A stretch of DNA of 64,000 bases from Paracoccus sp. S3-43 (GCF_029027965.1 NZ_CP119082.1:786001-850000); one strand, 5' to 3'. Numbered from the stretch's first letter, positions 20,888 through 30,148 are shown. A program made the numbers and translations. The notes: generated by a model from the sequence alone, not told the origin.

Positions 20888-22560
20888 GGCGCGTCACACC
20901 CCGCCGCATGGCGCAGATCCAGCGTCAGCGGGAATTCGCGGTGAAGGCGTTCCGGCGCGACCGGATGGCCATGGCCGGGGCGGTGGCCGTGGGGGCTGAA
21001 CCGCGCCAGCCTGCGCGCCTCGGCCTCGTTCCCGTTCACCGGGAAGGTGTCGTAATTGCGCCCGCCCGGATGGGCGACGTGATAGACGCAGCCGCCAAGC
21101 GGGCGGTTCGACCAGGTATCGAAGATGTCGAAGGTCAGCGGCGCATCGACGGGCAGCACCGGATGCAGCGCCGAGGCGGGCTGCCACGCCTTGAAGCGCA
21201 CCCCCGCCACCGATTCGCCCGCGCCGATATCCGTCAGCGGCACCGCGCGGCCGTCGCACAGCACCTGATAGCGCGAGGGATCCGCCGACGACAGCTTGAC
21301 CTGCAAGCGCTCGGTGGAACTGTCGGTATAGCGCACGGTGCCGCCGATGGCGCCCGTCTCGCCCAGCACATGCCAGGGTTCCAGGGCCTGGCGCAGTTCC
21401 AGATGGACGCCCTCGACCTCGACCTCGCCGCAGAAGGGGAAGCGGAACTCGGCCTGGGCCTTGAACCAGTCCTGCCGCATCGGAAAGCCGTGATCGGTCA
21501 GGTCGCGCAGCACGTCGCAGAAGTCCGCCCAGACGAAATGCGGCAGCATGAAGCGGTCGTGCAGCACTGTCCCCCAGCGGGTCAGGTCGCCCGTGGCGGG
21601 CGTCTTCCAGAACCGCGCGATCAGCACGCGCAGCAGCAATTGCTGCGCGAGGCTCATCCGCGCGTCGGGCGGCATCTCGAAGCCCCGGAACTCGACCAGG
21701 CCCAGGCGGCCGGTGGGACCATCGGGAGAGTAGAGCTTGTCGATGCAGATTTCCGCCCGGTGGGTATTGCCGGTCACGTCGGTCAGGATGTTGCGCAGCA
21801 GCCGGTCGGTCAGCCAGGGCAGGGGCGGCGTGCCATGGTCTGGCGCGGGGATCTGGGCCAGCGCGATTTCCAGCTCGTAGAGCGCGTCGCGCCGCGCCTC
21901 GTCGATCCGGGGGGCCTGACTGGTCGGGCCGATGAACAGGCCCGAGAACAGGTAGGACAGCGAGGGGTGCCGGTTCCAGTGCCGGATCAGGCTGGCCAGC
22001 AGGTCGGGGCGGCGCAGGAAGGGGCTGTCATTGGTGGTGGCCCCGCCGACCACGACATGGTTGCCGCCGCCGGTGCCGGTATGCCTGCCGTCCAGCATGA
22101 ACTTTTCCGCCAAGCCGCGACTGGCGCGCATCGTCATGGACGCCCTGGGTGATCGCCACGCAATCGTCCCAGCTTGCGGCGGGGTGGATGTTCACCTCGA
22201 TCACGCCGGGATCGGGGGCCACGCGGATCACGTTCAGGCGCGGATCCTGCGGGGGCGCGTAGCCTTCCACATGGACGGGCAGGTTCAGGCGCAGGGCGGC
22301 GGCCTCGACCGCGCGCAGCAGATCCAGATATTCCTACAGCGTCGCCACGGGCGGCATGAAGACGCAGAGCCGGCCGTTCTTCGGCTCGACCGACAGCGCG
22401 GTGCGGATCTGGCCGCCCAAGTCCGCCTCGCCGGTGCCCGGCGCCTGGGGCATCCCGTCCCGGACCGGCGCAGGGGCGACGAAACTGGCCATCGGCTGCG
22501 ACATGCGGCCGGGCGCGACCGGTTCCGGCGGGGCCAGCGGCGCGCGGTCCTGGGTCGGAC
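20884..22560 (-). pseudogene. DUF2126 transglutaminase family protein, decayed
   Basis: The 3' part (20884-22137) encodes 417 residues of a DUF2126 C-terminus ([54 protein letters not shown]). Upstream coding continues in another frame: a 2-base loss near 22110 breaks the expected GAEKF join. Before it lies WDDCVAITQ, then an in-frame TAG at about 22335 (ATL-stop-EYLDLL). The N-terminal transglutaminase half of this normally about 1,100-residue protein is deleted, and the sequence joins another gene's start near 22560. Its two operon partners remain intact. Confidence 0.88.
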
Positions 22561-22700
22561 CAATAGTCGGTGTCGCCGCGCCGGATTTCGTGGATGACCG
22601 TGATCTCGGTCGGACCGGTCCGCACCGCCGTCATGCCGTTCTGCGCGGTGAAGGCCGCCGCGGGCAGCGGCAGAAGCATCGCAAGGATCGTCAAGCGCAT
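22561..22700 (-). pseudogene. Truncated secreted protein N-terminus
   Basis: From the ATG at 22700 the peptide is MRLTILAMLLPLPAAAFTAQ, then NGMTAVRTGPTEITVIHEIR and RGDTDYW. It has a clear signal peptide ending at AAA-FTAQ and resembles small exported hypothetical proteins of Rhodobacteraceae. After DTDYW the sequence switches to DUF2126 in another frame, so the rest of this gene was lost in the same deletion that removed the DUF2126 N-terminus. Confidence 0.6.
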
Positions 22701-22763
22701 CGCATCCTCCTTCGGAACCGCCATCGCTTCCCGCTCGTTTCACCGGAACCTGTCTATCGGAGC

Positions 22764-23027
22764 ATGATCATGCATCTTCGACTGTTCCTGATCCATATCT
22801 GGGTCGCCTCGATTGCCGGGGCGGTGGTGATCGCGGGGCTGGCATTGGGCTATTTCGGCGTCGCGACCTTCGTCTGGGGGGCGGTCATCGGTCTGGCCCT
22901 GGGCATTCCCGCCGCGCTGCTGAACTGGGTCTATCTGCGCCCGAACCGCTCGCAACAGATCGGCTGGACCTGGCCCATCGCCAACCGGATCCGCTCAGCT
23001 GCGAAGCAGCACCCCTCGACCCGCTGA
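22764..23027 (+). CDS. Small two-helix membrane protein
   Basis: The 87-residue product has two hydrophobic helices (about residues 6-28 and 33-55: FLIHIWVASIAGAVVIAGLA and VWGAVIGLALGIPAALLNWV). A short basic tail reads YLRPNRSQQIGWTWPIANR. It resembles small membrane proteins of Rhodobacterales that databases mislabel as CTP synthetase, but I do not assign a function. ATGs at 22764 and 22770 are both possible. A hairpin terminator follows the stop by about ten bases. Confidence 0.6.
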   Translation: MIMHLRLFLIHIWVASIAGAVVIAGLALGYFGVATFVWGAVIGLALGIPAALLNWVYLRPNRSQQIGWTWPIANRIRSAAKQHPSTR

Positions 23028-23037
23028 GCGCAACGAC

Positions 23038-23065
23038 CGAAGGCGGCCAGGGAAGGCCGCCTTCG
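23038..23065. terminator. Hairpin between convergent small genes
   Basis: CGAAGGCGGCC and GGCCGCCTTCG form a perfect 11-bp stem with an AGGGAA loop between two convergent genes. There is no T-tract on either side, but the symmetry and position fit a bidirectional terminator. Confidence 0.6.
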
Positions 23066-23072
23066 ATCCGTC

Positions 23073-23210
23073 CTACATCGCCTCGGCGCTTTCCTGCTGG
23101 ATCACCTGACCGGCGGTCGAGACGTCGCGGCCAAGGCCTTGCGCCGTCTGGCACCCGGCCAAGGCCATCATCGCAAGAATGGCGCCCAGGCCAAGAAAGG
23201 TCTTCTGCAT
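23073..23210 (-). CDS. Entericidin-like lipoprotein
   Basis: The 45-residue product begins MQKTFLGLGAILAMMALAGC, a lipoprotein signal with lipobox LAGC, then reads QTAQGLGRDVSTAGQVIQQE and ends SAEAM. The QGxGRDvxxAGqxI core is that of the entericidin A/B family, small membrane lipoproteins of uncertain role linked in E. coli to stress and lysis. It converges on the small membrane protein across a shared hairpin. Confidence 0.82.
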   Translation of the reverse strand: MQKTFLGLGAILAMMALAGCQTAQGLGRDVSTAGQVIQQESAEAM

Positions 23211-23273
23211 CCGTCCACACTCCTTTGCACGATCTGCGACCGAACGCCTTGTCCGGCACCGGGTTCCAGCGGG

Positions 23274-23657
23274 TCAGAACGCCACACCCGACCACAGCGC
23301 CACATTGGCATAGGGCGTGAACTCTCCGGTCCGCACCACCGCGCGGGCGCCGCGGGTCAGGGCCTTGAAATCCGTATGCGCAACGATCTCGGCCCTGCCC
23401 AGGTCGCGGGCGCGCAGGGCCTGGGCCAGATCCGCCGATGCCTCGCTGGCCCAGGCAGATCGCTCCACCACCAGTTCGGCCAGCACCGCGTCCAGCACGT
23501 CGAAGAACCCAGGGATACCGCGCGTCACCGCCAGGTCTATGCAGCGCACCCCCGGCGGGACGGGCAGCCCGGCATCGCCGATCACCAGCAGGTCGCCATG
23601 GCCCATCGCGGCGATCAGGCCGGACAGTTCGGAATGCAGCAAGGCGGTGCGCTTCAT
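23274..23657 (-). CDS. RbsD/FucU-type sugar mutarotase
   Basis: RbsD/FucU enzymes interconvert cyclic forms of ribose or fucose. The 127-residue product has HSELSGLIAAMGHGDLLVIG near the N-terminus, with the family's conserved His and Asp, DAGLPVPPGVRCIDLAVTRG, and a C-terminal FTPYANVALWSGVAF. No sugar transporter lies beside it, so its substrate is open. It sits four bases from the dipeptidase gene on the same strand, though a shared pathway is not obvious. Confidence 0.88.
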   Translation of the reverse strand: MKRTALLHSELSGLIAAMGHGDLLVIGDAGLPVPPGVRCIDLAVTRGIPGFFDVLDAVLAELVVERSAWASEASADLAQALRARDLGRAEIVAHTDFKALTRGARAVVRTGEFTPYANVALWSGVAF

Positions 23658-23661
23658 GGGT

Positions 23662-24843
23662 CTAGCCTTCGGGCAGGGTTTCGGACAGATAGCGGATCAT
23701 GTTGCCGCCCATGACCTTGGCGATCTGCGCCTCGGTCAGGCCCTGGTCCATCAGCGCCTGGGTCAGCGCCGCCAGATGCGCCGCGTCGAAGGGCACCCCG
23801 ACCGAGCCGTCATAATCGGACCCCAGCGACACGTGATCCTCGCCCACCAGGGCGATGGCTGCGACGATGCTTTCCGCGATATGGGCGGGGGTGCCGCCGC
23901 AGACCACGTCGGACCAGAAGCCGATGCCGATCATGCCGCCCTTGGCCGCGATCCGGCGGACCAGATCGTCGTCCAGGTTGCGGTGGCTGCCACAATGGCC
24001 GTGGATGCCGGTATGGGACAGGATCGGCCGCGCCTCCGGGATCGCCAGCACGTCCTGCACCATCAGGGGCGAGGCATGGGCGAGGTCGATCACCATGCCG
24101 CGCCGGATCATGCCGGCGACCACCTGCCGCCCGAAATCCGACAGCCCCGCGCCCGTGCCACCTTCGCCATGCAGGCTGCCGCCCAGCTCGTTGTCGAAGA
24201 AATGCGTCAGCCCCATCAGCCGGAACCCGGCGTCATACAGCACGTCCAGATTGCCGATCTCGCCTTCCAGCGGATGCCCGCCCTCGGACCCCAGCACCGC
24301 GCCCAGCACCCGCTGCCCGCCCGCGCGCGCGTCCAGAACGGCTTGCAGGTCGGCGCGTGTGCGGATCAGGCGCAGCCGGTCGGGCGCCTCCTCTGCGGCC
24401 TTCGCCAGGGCCTCGGCCTGCACAAGCGCGCGTTCCCGCAGCGAAAACCACGACCGGATCGGGCGCAACTGGCCGATGAACAGCGGCGTGATGTTGTCGG
24501 GGGCCTCGGCGCTGTTCTGGTCGTAATTCTGGCCGCGCGGGCTTTTCGTAACCGTGGTGAAGACCTGCACCGCGACATTGCCGTCCAGCAGCCGGGGCAC
24601 GTCGCTATGGCCCCGGTCGGCGCGGTCCAGGATGTCGCGATCCCACAGCAGGGTGTCGGAATGCCAGTCGCCGATCACCAGCCGGTCATGCAGGGCCTGC
24701 GTCTCGGCCGAGACCGGCCAGCCCCCGGCCGGCATCCGCAGCGGGTTCAGGCCGCGTTCGACATAGCCCGGCGCGAAGACGAAAAATGCTGCGGCGGCCA
24801 GGACCGCCAACACCGCCACCGCAGCAAATGTCCGTTTCAGCAT
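23662..24843 (-). CDS. Membrane dipeptidase (peptidase M19)
   Basis: This is a zinc dipeptidase of the renal dipeptidase family that hydrolyses dipeptides, often with a D-residue. An N-terminal hydrophobic helix (FAAVAVLAVLAAAAFFVFAP) suggests it is anchored or exported. Metal ligands are visible: HSD in DWHSDTLLWDRD, the Glu in GSEGGHPLEG, His residues in ILSHTGIHGHCGSHRN and the Asp in SLGSDYDGSVGVPFD. The ATG at 24843 is preceded by AAGGTGG; a GTG at 24861 would add six residues. Length (393) is normal for a bacterial M19 enzyme with a signal anchor. Confidence 0.92.
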   Translation of the reverse strand: MLKRTFAAVAVLAVLAAAAFFVFAPGYVERGLNPLRMPAGGWPVSAETQALHDRLVIGDWHSDTLLWDRDILDRADRGHSDVPRLLDGNVAVQVFTTVTKSPRGQNYDQNSAEAPDNITPLFIGQLRPIRSWFSLRERALVQAEALAKAAEEAPDRLRLIRTRADLQAVLDARAGGQRVLGAVLGSEGGHPLEGEIGNLDVLYDAGFRLMGLTHFFDNELGGSLHGEGGTGAGLSDFGRQVVAGMIRRGMVIDLAHASPLMVQDVLAIPEARPILSHTGIHGHCGSHRNLDDDLVRRIAAKGGMIGIGFWSDVVCGGTPAHIAESIVAAIALVGEDHVSLGSDYDGSVGVPFDAAHLAALTQALMDQGLTEAQIAKVMGGNMIRYLSETLPEG

Positions 24844-24909
24844 CGCCACCTTCTTCTTCACGAAAATATCCGCGGGGGAATCCGCGCAGCGGATGGGGGC
24901 GGCAGCCCC

Positions 24910-26727
24910 CTATGCCTCCAATGCCTCAAGCTCGTCGATGAAGCCCTCGATCATCGACAGCCCTTTGTCCCAGAATTTCGGATCCGAGGCGTCCAGCCCG
25001 AAGGGCGCCAGCAGATCCTTGTGATGCTTCGATCCGCCCGCCGCCAGCAGGTCGAAATACTTGGCCTGGAAGTCCGGCAGCCCGCTTTCATAGGCCGCGT
25101 AAAGCGCGTTCACCAGCCCGTCGCCGAAGGCATAGGCATAGACATAGAAGGGCGAATGCACGAAATGCGGCACATAGGTCCAGAAGGTCTCGTAACCCGG
25201 CATGAAGTCGAAGACCGGGCCAAGGCTTTCGGCCTGCACCGACATCCACAGCGCGTTGATGTCGTCCGGGGTCAACTCGCCCTCTGCCCGCGCCGCGTGC
25301 AGCTTGCATTCGAAATCATAGAAGGCGATCTGGCGGACGACCGTGTTGATCATGTCCTCGACCTTGCCGGCCAGCAGGGCCTTCCTCTCGGCCGGATCGG
25401 TGGTCCTGGCCAGCAGCGCGCGGAAGGTCAGCATCTCGCCAAAGACCGATGCCGTCTCGGCCAGCGTCAGCGGCGTCGAGGCCAGCAGTTCCCCCTGGCC
25501 CGCGGCCAGCCGCTGGTGGACGCCGTGGCCCAGTTCGTGGGCCAGGGTCATCACGTCGCGCGGCTTGCCCAGATAGTTCAGCATCACATAGGGATGCACC
25601 GTGGTCACGGTCGGATGGGCGAAGGCGCCTGGCGCCTTGCCCGGCGTCACGGCGGCGTCGATCCAGCCCTTGTCGAAGAAGGGCTGCGCCAGATCCGCCA
25701 GCCGGGGCGAGAAGCCCGCATAGGCATCCAGCACCGTCGCCCGCGCCTCGTCCCAGGCCACGATCCGGTCCGAGGCGGTGGGCAGGGGGGCGTTGCGGTC
25801 CCAGACCTGCAACCTGTCCAGCCCCAGCCATTTCGCCTTCAGCGCATAATAGCGATGCGACAGGCGCGGATAGGCGGCGGTGACGGCGCTCTTCAGCGCC
25901 TCGACCACCTCGGGTTCGACATGGTTCGACAGGTGACGGCCGTATTGCGGGGTGGGCATCTTGCGCCACTTGTCCTCGATGGCCTTTTCCTTGGCCAGCG
26001 TGTTGTGGATGCGGGCGAACAGCTTGACGTTTTTGCCAAAGACCGCCGCGAGGGCGCGGGCCGCGGCTTCGCGGCGCGACCGGACATGGTCGGTCAGCAG
26101 GTTCAGCGTGGCTTCCAGGCCCAGCGTCTCGCCCTCCACGTCGAATTCCAGGGCGGCGGTGGTCTCGTCGAACAGCCGGTTCCAGGCGGCGGCGCCCACG
26201 ACCGAGTTGTCGTGCAGGAACTGCTCCAGCTCGTCCGTCAGCTGGTGCGGGCGCATGGCGCGCATCCGGTCGAAGACCGGCCTGTAGCGGGCCGGGCCAT
26301 CGGCGGCGGTGAACACGGCCTCATAGGTCTGGTCCGGGATGCGGTTGAATTCCAGGCTGAAAAAGACCAGCGGCGTGGTGATGTCGGTGATCCGGCCTTG
26401 CAGGTCGCCCATCTGCTTGGCGCGCGCCGGGTCCAGCGTGTTCTGGTAATAGCGCAGCCCGACATAGGACATGATCCGCCCTGCGGTGATGTCGATGCGC
26501 TGATAGGCCTCGATGCAGGCCAGCATCTCGGGCGCGGTCAGTTCGGCCAGCCTGCCCTGATACCGGGCGGCGAAGTCGCGCGCCTCGGTTTCCAGCAGGG
26601 CGATGTCGGCGGTCAGTTCGGCCGAATCCGGCGCCGGATACAGGTCGGTCAGATCCCATTCGGGAAGGTTGCCAAGGTCGCTGCCCGTCACCTGGTCGCG
26701 GGCTTCGAAGATCGGTTGTCCTGCCAT
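24910..26727 (-). CDS. pepF: Oligoendopeptidase F (M3 family)
   Basis: This is a cytoplasmic zinc metallopeptidase that cleaves short peptides. The 605-residue product has an N-terminal PepF domain (LPEWDLTDLYPAPDS near the start). The catalytic HEXXH is in TLAHELGHGVHQRL, and the third ligand Glu lies in TLAETASVFGEM about 30 residues later. I set the start at the ATG at 26727, which follows AAAGGATCC; upstream in-frame codons are less family-like. The C-terminus (KFWDKGLSMIEGFIDELEAL) is complete. Confidence 0.95.
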   Translation of the reverse strand: MAGQPIFEARDQVTGSDLGNLPEWDLTDLYPAPDSAELTADIALLETEARDFAARYQGRLAELTAPEMLACIEAYQRIDITAGRIMSYVGLRYYQNTLDPARAKQMGDLQGRITDITTPLVFFSLEFNRIPDQTYEAVFTAADGPARYRPVFDRMRAMRPHQLTDELEQFLHDNSVVGAAAWNRLFDETTAALEFDVEGETLGLEATLNLLTDHVRSRREAAARALAAVFGKNVKLFARIHNTLAKEKAIEDKWRKMPTPQYGRHLSNHVEPEVVEALKSAVTAAYPRLSHRYYALKAKWLGLDRLQVWDRNAPLPTASDRIVAWDEARATVLDAYAGFSPRLADLAQPFFDKGWIDAAVTPGKAPGAFAHPTVTTVHPYVMLNYLGKPRDVMTLAHELGHGVHQRLAAGQGELLASTPLTLAETASVFGEMLTFRALLARTTDPAERKALLAGKVEDMINTVVRQIAFYDFECKLHAARAEGELTPDDINALWMSVQAESLGPVFDFMPGYETFWTYVPHFVHSPFYVYAYAFGDGLVNALYAAYESGLPDFQAKYFDLLAAGGSKHHKDLLAPFGLDASDPKFWDKGLSMIEGFIDELEALEA

Positions 26728-26793
26728 CGGGGATCCTTTCGTGCTGGCACCCAGATGTAAACCACCGGGGGCAGGGCGCAAGGCTGCGCGGCC

Positions 26794-27603
26794 CTACAGC
26801 GTCACAAAAGCGGGCGCATGGCGGATGGCGCTGCCCCTGGGCAGGGTGCCGATCATCTGCATCGCCAGCCCGGCATAGGGCGAGGACAGATCGGCGGGCT
26901 TGAAGCCCAGCGGCCCGTAATAGCCCGGCGCGCCGACCACCACGACCGAGGCCGTGTCGGCCCAGGACACGGCCTGACGGACAAGGGCCGCGCCGATGCC
27001 CCGACCCTGCGCCTTGGGCGTGACCGATACGGGCGCCAGCGCATGGGCCGGTGCCTCGGCCTCCAGTGGCGACAGGGCGGCATGGCCCAGGATCGTGCCC
27101 GCCGCTTCGGCCACCAGCGACAGCGACAGGTCGCCGTCCTCGCGCAGCTTGCGCACCAGCCGCGCCTCGTCATCGCCGCCGAAGGTCGCGCGCAGCAGCG
27201 CGTCTATGGCGTCCAGGTCGTGCCGGGTCTCTCGGCGGATCACCGGGACCACGTCGTGGCGCTGGAAGTCGCGGCCGATGCCAGCGCCTTCGCGACCCCA
27301 TTCGCTGGCCTCGGTGCGCTGTCCATGGGCGGCGAAGGCGTCGGCATCGGCGAACAGTTCCGACAGGTGCCAGACCATCGGATCCTCATCCTGCCACAGG
27401 TCGAAGGCCAGACAGCCCGGTTCCTCGCGGCTCAGCCGGATGTGATCGGGCAGCAGCGACAGCGCCGCCATCATCTGCGCGGCGTCCCGGCAGATCAGCC
27501 GCCCGGTCAGCCCGAACAGCGGCGTCCTCATCGCCACCGGCACGCCCGAGGCGTCGTGATGGTGGCGGGGCGAATGATGATGGCCGCAGGCGCAGGAGGT
27601 CAT
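26794..27603 (-). CDS. ABM monooxygenase-like / GNAT acetyltransferase fusion
   Basis: The 269-residue product has three parts. Residues 1-20 are Cys/His-rich (MTSCACGHHHSPRHHHDASG). Residues about 25-110 form an antibiotic-biosynthesis-monooxygenase-like domain (FGLTGRLICRDAAQMMAALS, EPGCLAFDLWQDED, WHLSELFADADAFAAH). Residues about 120-269 form a GNAT N-acetyltransferase with the acetyl-CoA loop VTPKAQGRGIGAALVRQA and YYGPLGFKPAD. Its start overlaps the DUF72 stop by four bases, so the two are co-translated. Substrates are unknown. Confidence 0.85.
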   Translation of the reverse strand: MTSCACGHHHSPRHHHDASGVPVAMRTPLFGLTGRLICRDAAQMMAALSLLPDHIRLSREEPGCLAFDLWQDEDPMVWHLSELFADADAFAAHGQRTEASEWGREGAGIGRDFQRHDVVPVIRRETRHDLDAIDALLRATFGGDDEARLVRKLREDGDLSLSLVAEAAGTILGHAALSPLEAEAPAHALAPVSVTPKAQGRGIGAALVRQAVSWADTASVVVVGAPGYYGPLGFKPADLSSPYAGLAMQMIGTLPRGSAIRHAPAFVTL

Positions 27604-28340
27604 GGATGGTCCTTCAGACGGTCGATCAGCGCCATCGCGGCAGCCGGGTTGCGGGCCTTTTCGCCCGAGATGACGTAGAGATACAGGTCGCGGTCCTTGC
27701 CCGCCCGCCGCGCCATGTCGGCCCAGCGGTCCAGGTCGGCATCGGCATAGCCGTTCGCGCGGTCGGTCGTGCCCATCAGCCGCCAATAGCCGAAATCGGC
27801 GGTGTCGGCGGCGATTTCGGGAAACTTGCTGTCCAATGCGCGGACCAGGGCCACGCCGCGGTCGCGGCACAGGGCGGCGGCCTCGTCGCCGGCAAAGCTG
27901 TCATGGCGCGCCTCGACCGCGTGGCGCAGGGGAAGGCCGTCATGGCTGGCGGGCAGCAGCGCCAGGAAAGCCGCGAAATCCTGGGGGTCGAACGTCTTCG
28001 TCTCGGCCAATTGCCAGTTCAGCGGTCCCAGCTTGGCCCCCAGCCGCGCGATGCCCGAATCCAGGAACCGCGCCACGCTGTCGCCCGCCTCGGCCAGAAC
28101 CTTGCGGTTGGTGGCGAAGCGCGGCCCTTTCAGCGCGAAGACGAAGTCCTCGGGCGTCTCGTCATGCCATTTCTGGAAGCTCTCGGGCTTCTGGCTGCCG
28201 TAATAGGTCGCGTTGATCTCGATCGAGGTCAGGCGGCGGCTGGCATATTCCAGTTCCCGCCGCTGCGGCAGGTCGTCGGGATAGAAGGCGCCGCCGCGCC
28301 AGGGCGCGAAGGTCCAGCCGCCGATGCCGATGCGGATCAT
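27600..28340 (-). CDS. DUF72 domain protein
   Basis: The 246-residue product starts MIRIGIGGWTFAPWRGGAFY and carries LTSIEINATYYGSQKPESFQ, FALKGPRFATNRKV and YWRLMGTTDRANGY, all typical of the DUF72 (YecE-like) TIM-barrel family. Its biochemical role is unknown; it is predicted cytoplasmic. A longer frame starts at 28421, but the family N-terminus fixes the start at 28340. It is the first gene of a two-gene unit with the ABM-GNAT fusion. Confidence 0.9.
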   Translation of the reverse strand: MIRIGIGGWTFAPWRGGAFYPDDLPQRRELEYASRRLTSIEINATYYGSQKPESFQKWHDETPEDFVFALKGPRFATNRKVLAEAGDSVARFLDSGIARLGAKLGPLNWQLAETKTFDPQDFAAFLALLPASHDGLPLRHAVEARHDSFAGDEAAALCRDRGVALVRALDSKFPEIAADTADFGYWRLMGTTDRANGYADADLDRWADMARRAGKDRDLYLYVISGEKARNPAAAMALIDRLKDHP

Positions 28341-28540
28341 ATGCGCCTCCTGGTTCTGTCGCCCCCATCCTGCAACAAAAAAGCCGCCCCGCAAGGGGGT
28401 CGGTCGAAAGCTCATTCCCATGCGGTGGTCAACCGGCCTGAGTTCGCAGTGTCATTGTCGGGCTTTCAGCCTGCGCTCCAAGTCCATACCAACTGCGATA
28501 CCACCAGGCCAAAGGGGACAGGATTCGCGGATTCCTCCCC

Positions 28541-28740
28541 GCGCCCGCCCGCAGCCGCGCCCTCGTGTTCATCGCGCTCGACAAGCTCGCCAATCAGGGA
28601 TTGCAGCAGGCGATGATCGTCGTGCCGGCAAAGACCATCCGATCGTCCTTCGCGGATTAACCGCTGCCCAAGTTCGGCTTCTGGGTCGACCTGCAGGTGC
28701 AGCCGGAATGGAAGGCGAACAGGATCGCCCCCCGTGCTGC
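28541..28740 (+). pseudogene. DEAD/helicase-type protein fragment
   Basis: The frame reads SRALVFIALDKLANQGLQQA, then MIVVPAKTIRSSFAD, a TAA, and PLPKFGFWVDLQVQPEWK. The IVVPAKTI...SF...PL.KFGFW pattern resembles the region after the Walker A motif in SNF2/DEAD-type helicases found in mobile islands. An in-frame stop and missing ends show it is dead. The assignment is tentative. It marks the left edge of the low-GC sugar island. Confidence 0.45.
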
Positions 28741-28880
28741 GCGAAACCATGGCGCGCGACCGGTCAAGCGTCGCCTGAATAAGAACAGGTATGACCGCAC
28801 GCAAAAAAAAACCGACAGCAGCAGACTTGCCAGTTTTCAACTAGTATGGTAGAAGCCTGGCAGGAAGAGGAGGATTTTAC

Positions 28881-30140
28881 ATGCGCCCCCAAAAACTGCT
28901 TTCGCAGGCTGCCCTGACAACGTCGCTGGTGACGCTTCTCGTGGGTGCTGCTTTCGCTCAAGAAATTACGCTCCAAGCCGACCCCGAGGTCAGGATTCGC
29001 CCCCTCGTTGAAAAATTCAACGCCGAGAGTCCTGATATCAAGGTTAAACTTGAAGATATCAGCTATCAGACGACGGTGGAAAGCCTTCCCATACAGCTTG
29101 CGTCTGGTCAGGGGCCGGATATGGCGGTGGTGACCGATCTTGGCGGGCTTTCGAAATACTACCTCGATGTCGGACCATATGTCGACAAAGCCTATTTCGA
29201 GACACAATTCGGGCAGTCGCTGGCATGGTTGCGCGGTTCTCAGGGGGGTGACGCCATCAATGGCGTTCCGATCACCCTCACCGTCAACGGCGCCTTCGCC
29301 AATGCCACGCTGTTCGAACAGGCCGGAGTCGAGCTGCCGGAAGAAGGGGCGACATGGGAAGACTGGGCTCAGGCATCGAAGGCGGTTGCGGATGCGACCG
29401 GGCTGGACTTCGCCATGGAAATCGACCGTTCCGGCCACCGCTTCGCCTCGTTGGCAATAAGCTATGGCGCCGAGCTGGTCGATGAGCAGGGCAATCCCGT
29501 CGTGGACGAGGGCCTGCGTCAGGCGATCGAGACTTTCGCGCAATGGCACCGGGACGGTATCATGCCGATGGACCTGTGGGGGGCAATTGGCGGCTCGACC
29601 CATCGCGACAACTTCGCCGACTTTATCAATGCGAAAGTTCCGTTTTACTTTTCCGGCTCATGGAAGCTCAGCCCGATCGACAAGGACATCGGAGGGTTGT
29701 TCGAATGGCGTGCTGTTGCAACCCCCTGTGGCCCCTCCTCCTGCACGGCCATGCCCGGCGGCAATGCGCTGGTGGGCTGGAAACACACGCGCCAACCCGA
29801 GGCGGTGGCCAAGTTTCTTGAGTTTGCCGCGCAAGAGGAAAACCTCGAATACTATCTCTCGACCGCAGTCTATCTGCCGACCGCGTCGTCCCTCGTCGAA
29901 AAAGGCATCGACTATCAGGGCGCTCCTGCAAGCGTGAACGAGGCGATGGCGCTTTTCACGCAACAGATTCCGAAAATGGCGCCCGCCGCCCATCAGTTCC
30001 AAGGCTGGGCCTATCAGCGGGCCATGATGAACGCGATGACAACGCGCATAAGCCAGGTTCTCAACAACGAACTTGACGTCGATACCGCTCTCAAGCGGAT
30101 CAAGGAAGACGTCGAGCTGGCGATCTCGGCGGGCAAGTAA
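28881..30140 (+). CDS. Carbohydrate ABC transporter substrate-binding protein
   Basis: This is a periplasmic family-1 binding protein that delivers a sugar or polyol to the permeases encoded next. The 419-residue product has a signal peptide (LVTLLVGAAFAQ, cleavage after AFA). Binding-protein segments follow: IRPLVEKFNAESPDIKVKLE, LASGQGPDMAVVTDLG and FYFSGSWKL, and MPGGNALVGWKHTRQPEAVA near the C-terminus. AGGAGG lies seven bases before the ATG. It opens an operon with two permeases and an ATPase. Codon use is less GC-rich than in flanking genes. Confidence 0.93.
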   Translation: MRPQKLLSQAALTTSLVTLLVGAAFAQEITLQADPEVRIRPLVEKFNAESPDIKVKLEDISYQTTVESLPIQLASGQGPDMAVVTDLGGLSKYYLDVGPYVDKAYFETQFGQSLAWLRGSQGGDAINGVPITLTVNGAFANATLFEQAGVELPEEGATWEDWAQASKAVADATGLDFAMEIDRSGHRFASLAISYGAELVDEQGNPVVDEGLRQAIETFAQWHRDGIMPMDLWGAIGGSTHRDNFADFINAKVPFYFSGSWKLSPIDKDIGGLFEWRAVATPCGPSSCTAMPGGNALVGWKHTRQPEAVAKFLEFAAQEENLEYYLSTAVYLPTASSLVEKGIDYQGAPASVNEAMALFTQQIPKMAPAAHQFQGWAYQRAMMNAMTTRISQVLNNELDVDTALKRIKEDVELAISAGK

Positions 30141-30148
30141 GCAGTGCG

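Noticed and set aside
18611..20944. 777-codon plus-strand ORF opposite the ATP-grasp/alpha-E gene
   Set aside because: Shadow frame with Gln/Arg/His-rich low-complexity composition; the minus-strand gene has recognisable domains.
23317..26760. 1,147-codon plus-strand ORF opposite the dipeptidase and pepF genes
   Set aside because: It crosses two real minus-strand genes with catalytic motifs and has no domain of its own.
15555..28340. Gluconate, transglutaminase and peptidase genes as part of a defence island
   Set aside because: They are ordinary metabolic or housekeeping families in normal codon usage; nothing links them to the CRISPR locus except distance.
28840..28880. Inverted TGCCAG/CTGGCA around the sugar-operon start as a regulator site
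   Set aside because: Arms are short and far apart, and no regulator gene is adjacent; support is too weak to list as a site.
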